This document shows, one piece after another, positions 24,052 to 64,000 of a DNA stretch of 64,000 nt. The position numbers were made by a program, and so were the translations under genes. The stretch lies in the NCBI RefSeq assembly GCF_027579695.1, contig NC_083569.1, positions 74,878,649 to 74,942,648 of the forward strand, written 5' to 3'. The stretch's first letter is position 1; every line of letters begins with the position of its first letter. Origin of the DNA: Neoarius graeffei. Its lineage: Eukaryota > Chordata > Actinopteri > Siluriformes > Ariidae. The notes below the pieces were generated by a model. It was not told the DNA's origin, ran no database searches, and saw only the letters and a program-made list of their open reading frames with translations.

Positions 24052-24081
<30 letters not shown>
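24052..24081. repeat. Poly(A) run
   Basis: About 30 consecutive A on the plus strand within the probable 3' UTR. Confidence 0.9.
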
Positions 24082-24083
<2 letters not shown>

Positions 24084-24991
24084 TGGGTTGTGCCATTGCC
24101 CTCTGTCCCACTCAGTCAAATACACAAACATGCTGCAAATATACCATACACACACACGAAGTACAAAATTCTAATCTGCTTGAAAAATCACAAAATGGCC
24201 TCGTCATTTTATACATCTTAGTAAGCAATGAAAAAAAAAAATTATTGTGCAGACTGGTATGCTTTAAAACAAACACACCCACTCACTCGGTCACCCACAC
24301 AAAAATATTAATCTCCATAACATATATCCTAACCCATTTTTTGTCATTTTCTCTTTTTTATACGAGTGCAAAACTTCAAGTTTTCTGAGCAAAAATCTTA
24401 TTATTTTATATAGCTTTTTATAGAAACCTTTTTAATAAAGGAAAAAAAACAAAAAAAAAAAACCAAACAGTGTCTTCGAAGAGAAAGTTGTCCTTTTCTG
24501 ATGCGGTTTGAACAAACAGGACGGTCCCCCATAATCACCTCCATGTCCAGTTTCAGTCTCTCACACACACACATACGCGCACACGTGGGAATATTTCTGA
24601 ATGCATACCACATACCTATAACATGTAAAACCTTCTTTAAAAAAAAAAGAAAAAAAGGAAAGAAAAACAAACCTATCTATATACCACCTTCATAAAGTGC
24701 ATTAGTTTGAATAAGGTGCTTATTGTGTAAGTGCCAGAAGTTTAATCACCCCTTCCCCCCCACCACAGAGGAAGCCTGAAGCTGTAACAAGTGTAAAGGA
24801 GTACCACTACTCTACTCACACCTAATTTATACTTCAGCTACAGGTTTCCCTCTTATACACCCCCCCCCCCCCCATTTATCCTGGCTCTTTACCCATCCCA
24901 CCCCCCCCATCCCCAGCAGTGCACATTAGACTTGCGGAGTCTGATTAGTTGGACCCGCGGAAAAAGGCCTCAGGTAGCTATTGCTGTGGAC

Positions 24992-63792
<38,801 letters not shown>

Positions 63793-64000
63793 CTGGGGGC
63801 AAGATAGAATGAAAGCAAGAGAAAAAGAAAGGAGTGAGGGGGGGAAAAAAAAAAAAAGTACAATGAAAGAACAAGGACAGATTTATAGGCCAGGTTTCAC
63901 AACAAGAAATACAAATTCCACATCTGGAAGTTTCACAGTGAAATTTATCAAGCCAGGAGTGTCCTTTAATACACACATCTTGTCCAAATAGCCTTAGACA
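63793..64000 (-). other. gigyf1 intron 1 (partial)
   Basis: Upstream of the exon 2 acceptor. The start-codon exon (family start about MAAETLNFGPEW) was searched for here and not found. Confidence 0.6.

Larger units (their letters stand above)
20118..24991 (-). other. Probable gigyf1 3' UTR
   Basis: Lies directly downstream of the gigyf1 stop codon with no convincing intron or conserved open frame. It has many homopolymer and (CA)n runs. A minus-strand AATAAA at 20143-20138 is a plausible poly(A) signal, and the next repeat (Tc1) ends just beyond at 19802. The true end could be anywhere in this stretch; shorter forms are possible. Confidence 0.45.

Noticed and set aside
63793-64000. gigyf1 start-codon exon
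   Set aside because: No frame resembling the family N-terminus before a suitable donor in the last 208 bp.

Overview
This is eukaryotic, almost certainly teleost fish, nuclear DNA. The genes are split into short exons with GT-AG introns. The introns are full of fish repeat families: Tc1/mariner elements, tRNA-derived SINEs, hAT-like MITEs, and THAP/YqaJ-associated DNA transposons. The species cannot be fixed from sequence alone. The Mermaid-like V-SINEs and Tc1 families would suit a catfish or relative, but that is only an impression.

Two host genes are recognisable, both on the minus strand and in tandem. At the left (1-10.9 kb) is the 5' part of wrap53 (TCAB1, telomerase/scaRNA Cajal-body WD40 protein). 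Four coding exons are assembled (10649-10895, 4029-4200, 3233-3328, 740-848; about 208 codons); the rest of the WD40 propeller lies beyond position 1. At the right (about 20.1-63.8 kb) is nearly all of gigyf1, the GRB10-interacting GYF protein that recruits 4EHP for translational repression. I assembled 22 coding exons whose phases all join, from codon 12 to a TGA at 24992-24994, plus a probable long 3' UTR. Only the first coding exon (about 11 codons) is missing. The predicted protein is about 999 aa.

Repeats fill the rest. In wrap53 intron 1 there are two near-identical Tc1 copies in opposite orientation, each broken by a Trp-to-stop change. Between the genes lie a retrotransposon tail split by a V-SINE with a clear 12-bp target duplication, and an old Tc1 broken up by younger insertions, one of them a foldback Tc1. 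In the gigyf1 introns there are a structurally intact Tc1 (transposase 54453-55526) starting 27 bp into an intron; three TIR elements carrying degenerate or first-exon-only pieces of a YqaJ/SWIM-associated protein, one also with a THAP finger; a 760-bp near-perfect palindrome; a 1-kb array of about 130-bp palindromic units; and two Russian-doll nests of MITEs whose target duplications give the order of insertion.

No bacterial-type system, CRISPR array, rRNA or functional tRNA gene was found. The least familiar structures are the palindromic array at about 52.0-53.0 kb, the THAP/YqaJ mini-elements, and the hAT-in-hAT-in-hAT nest at 49.3-51.0 kb.
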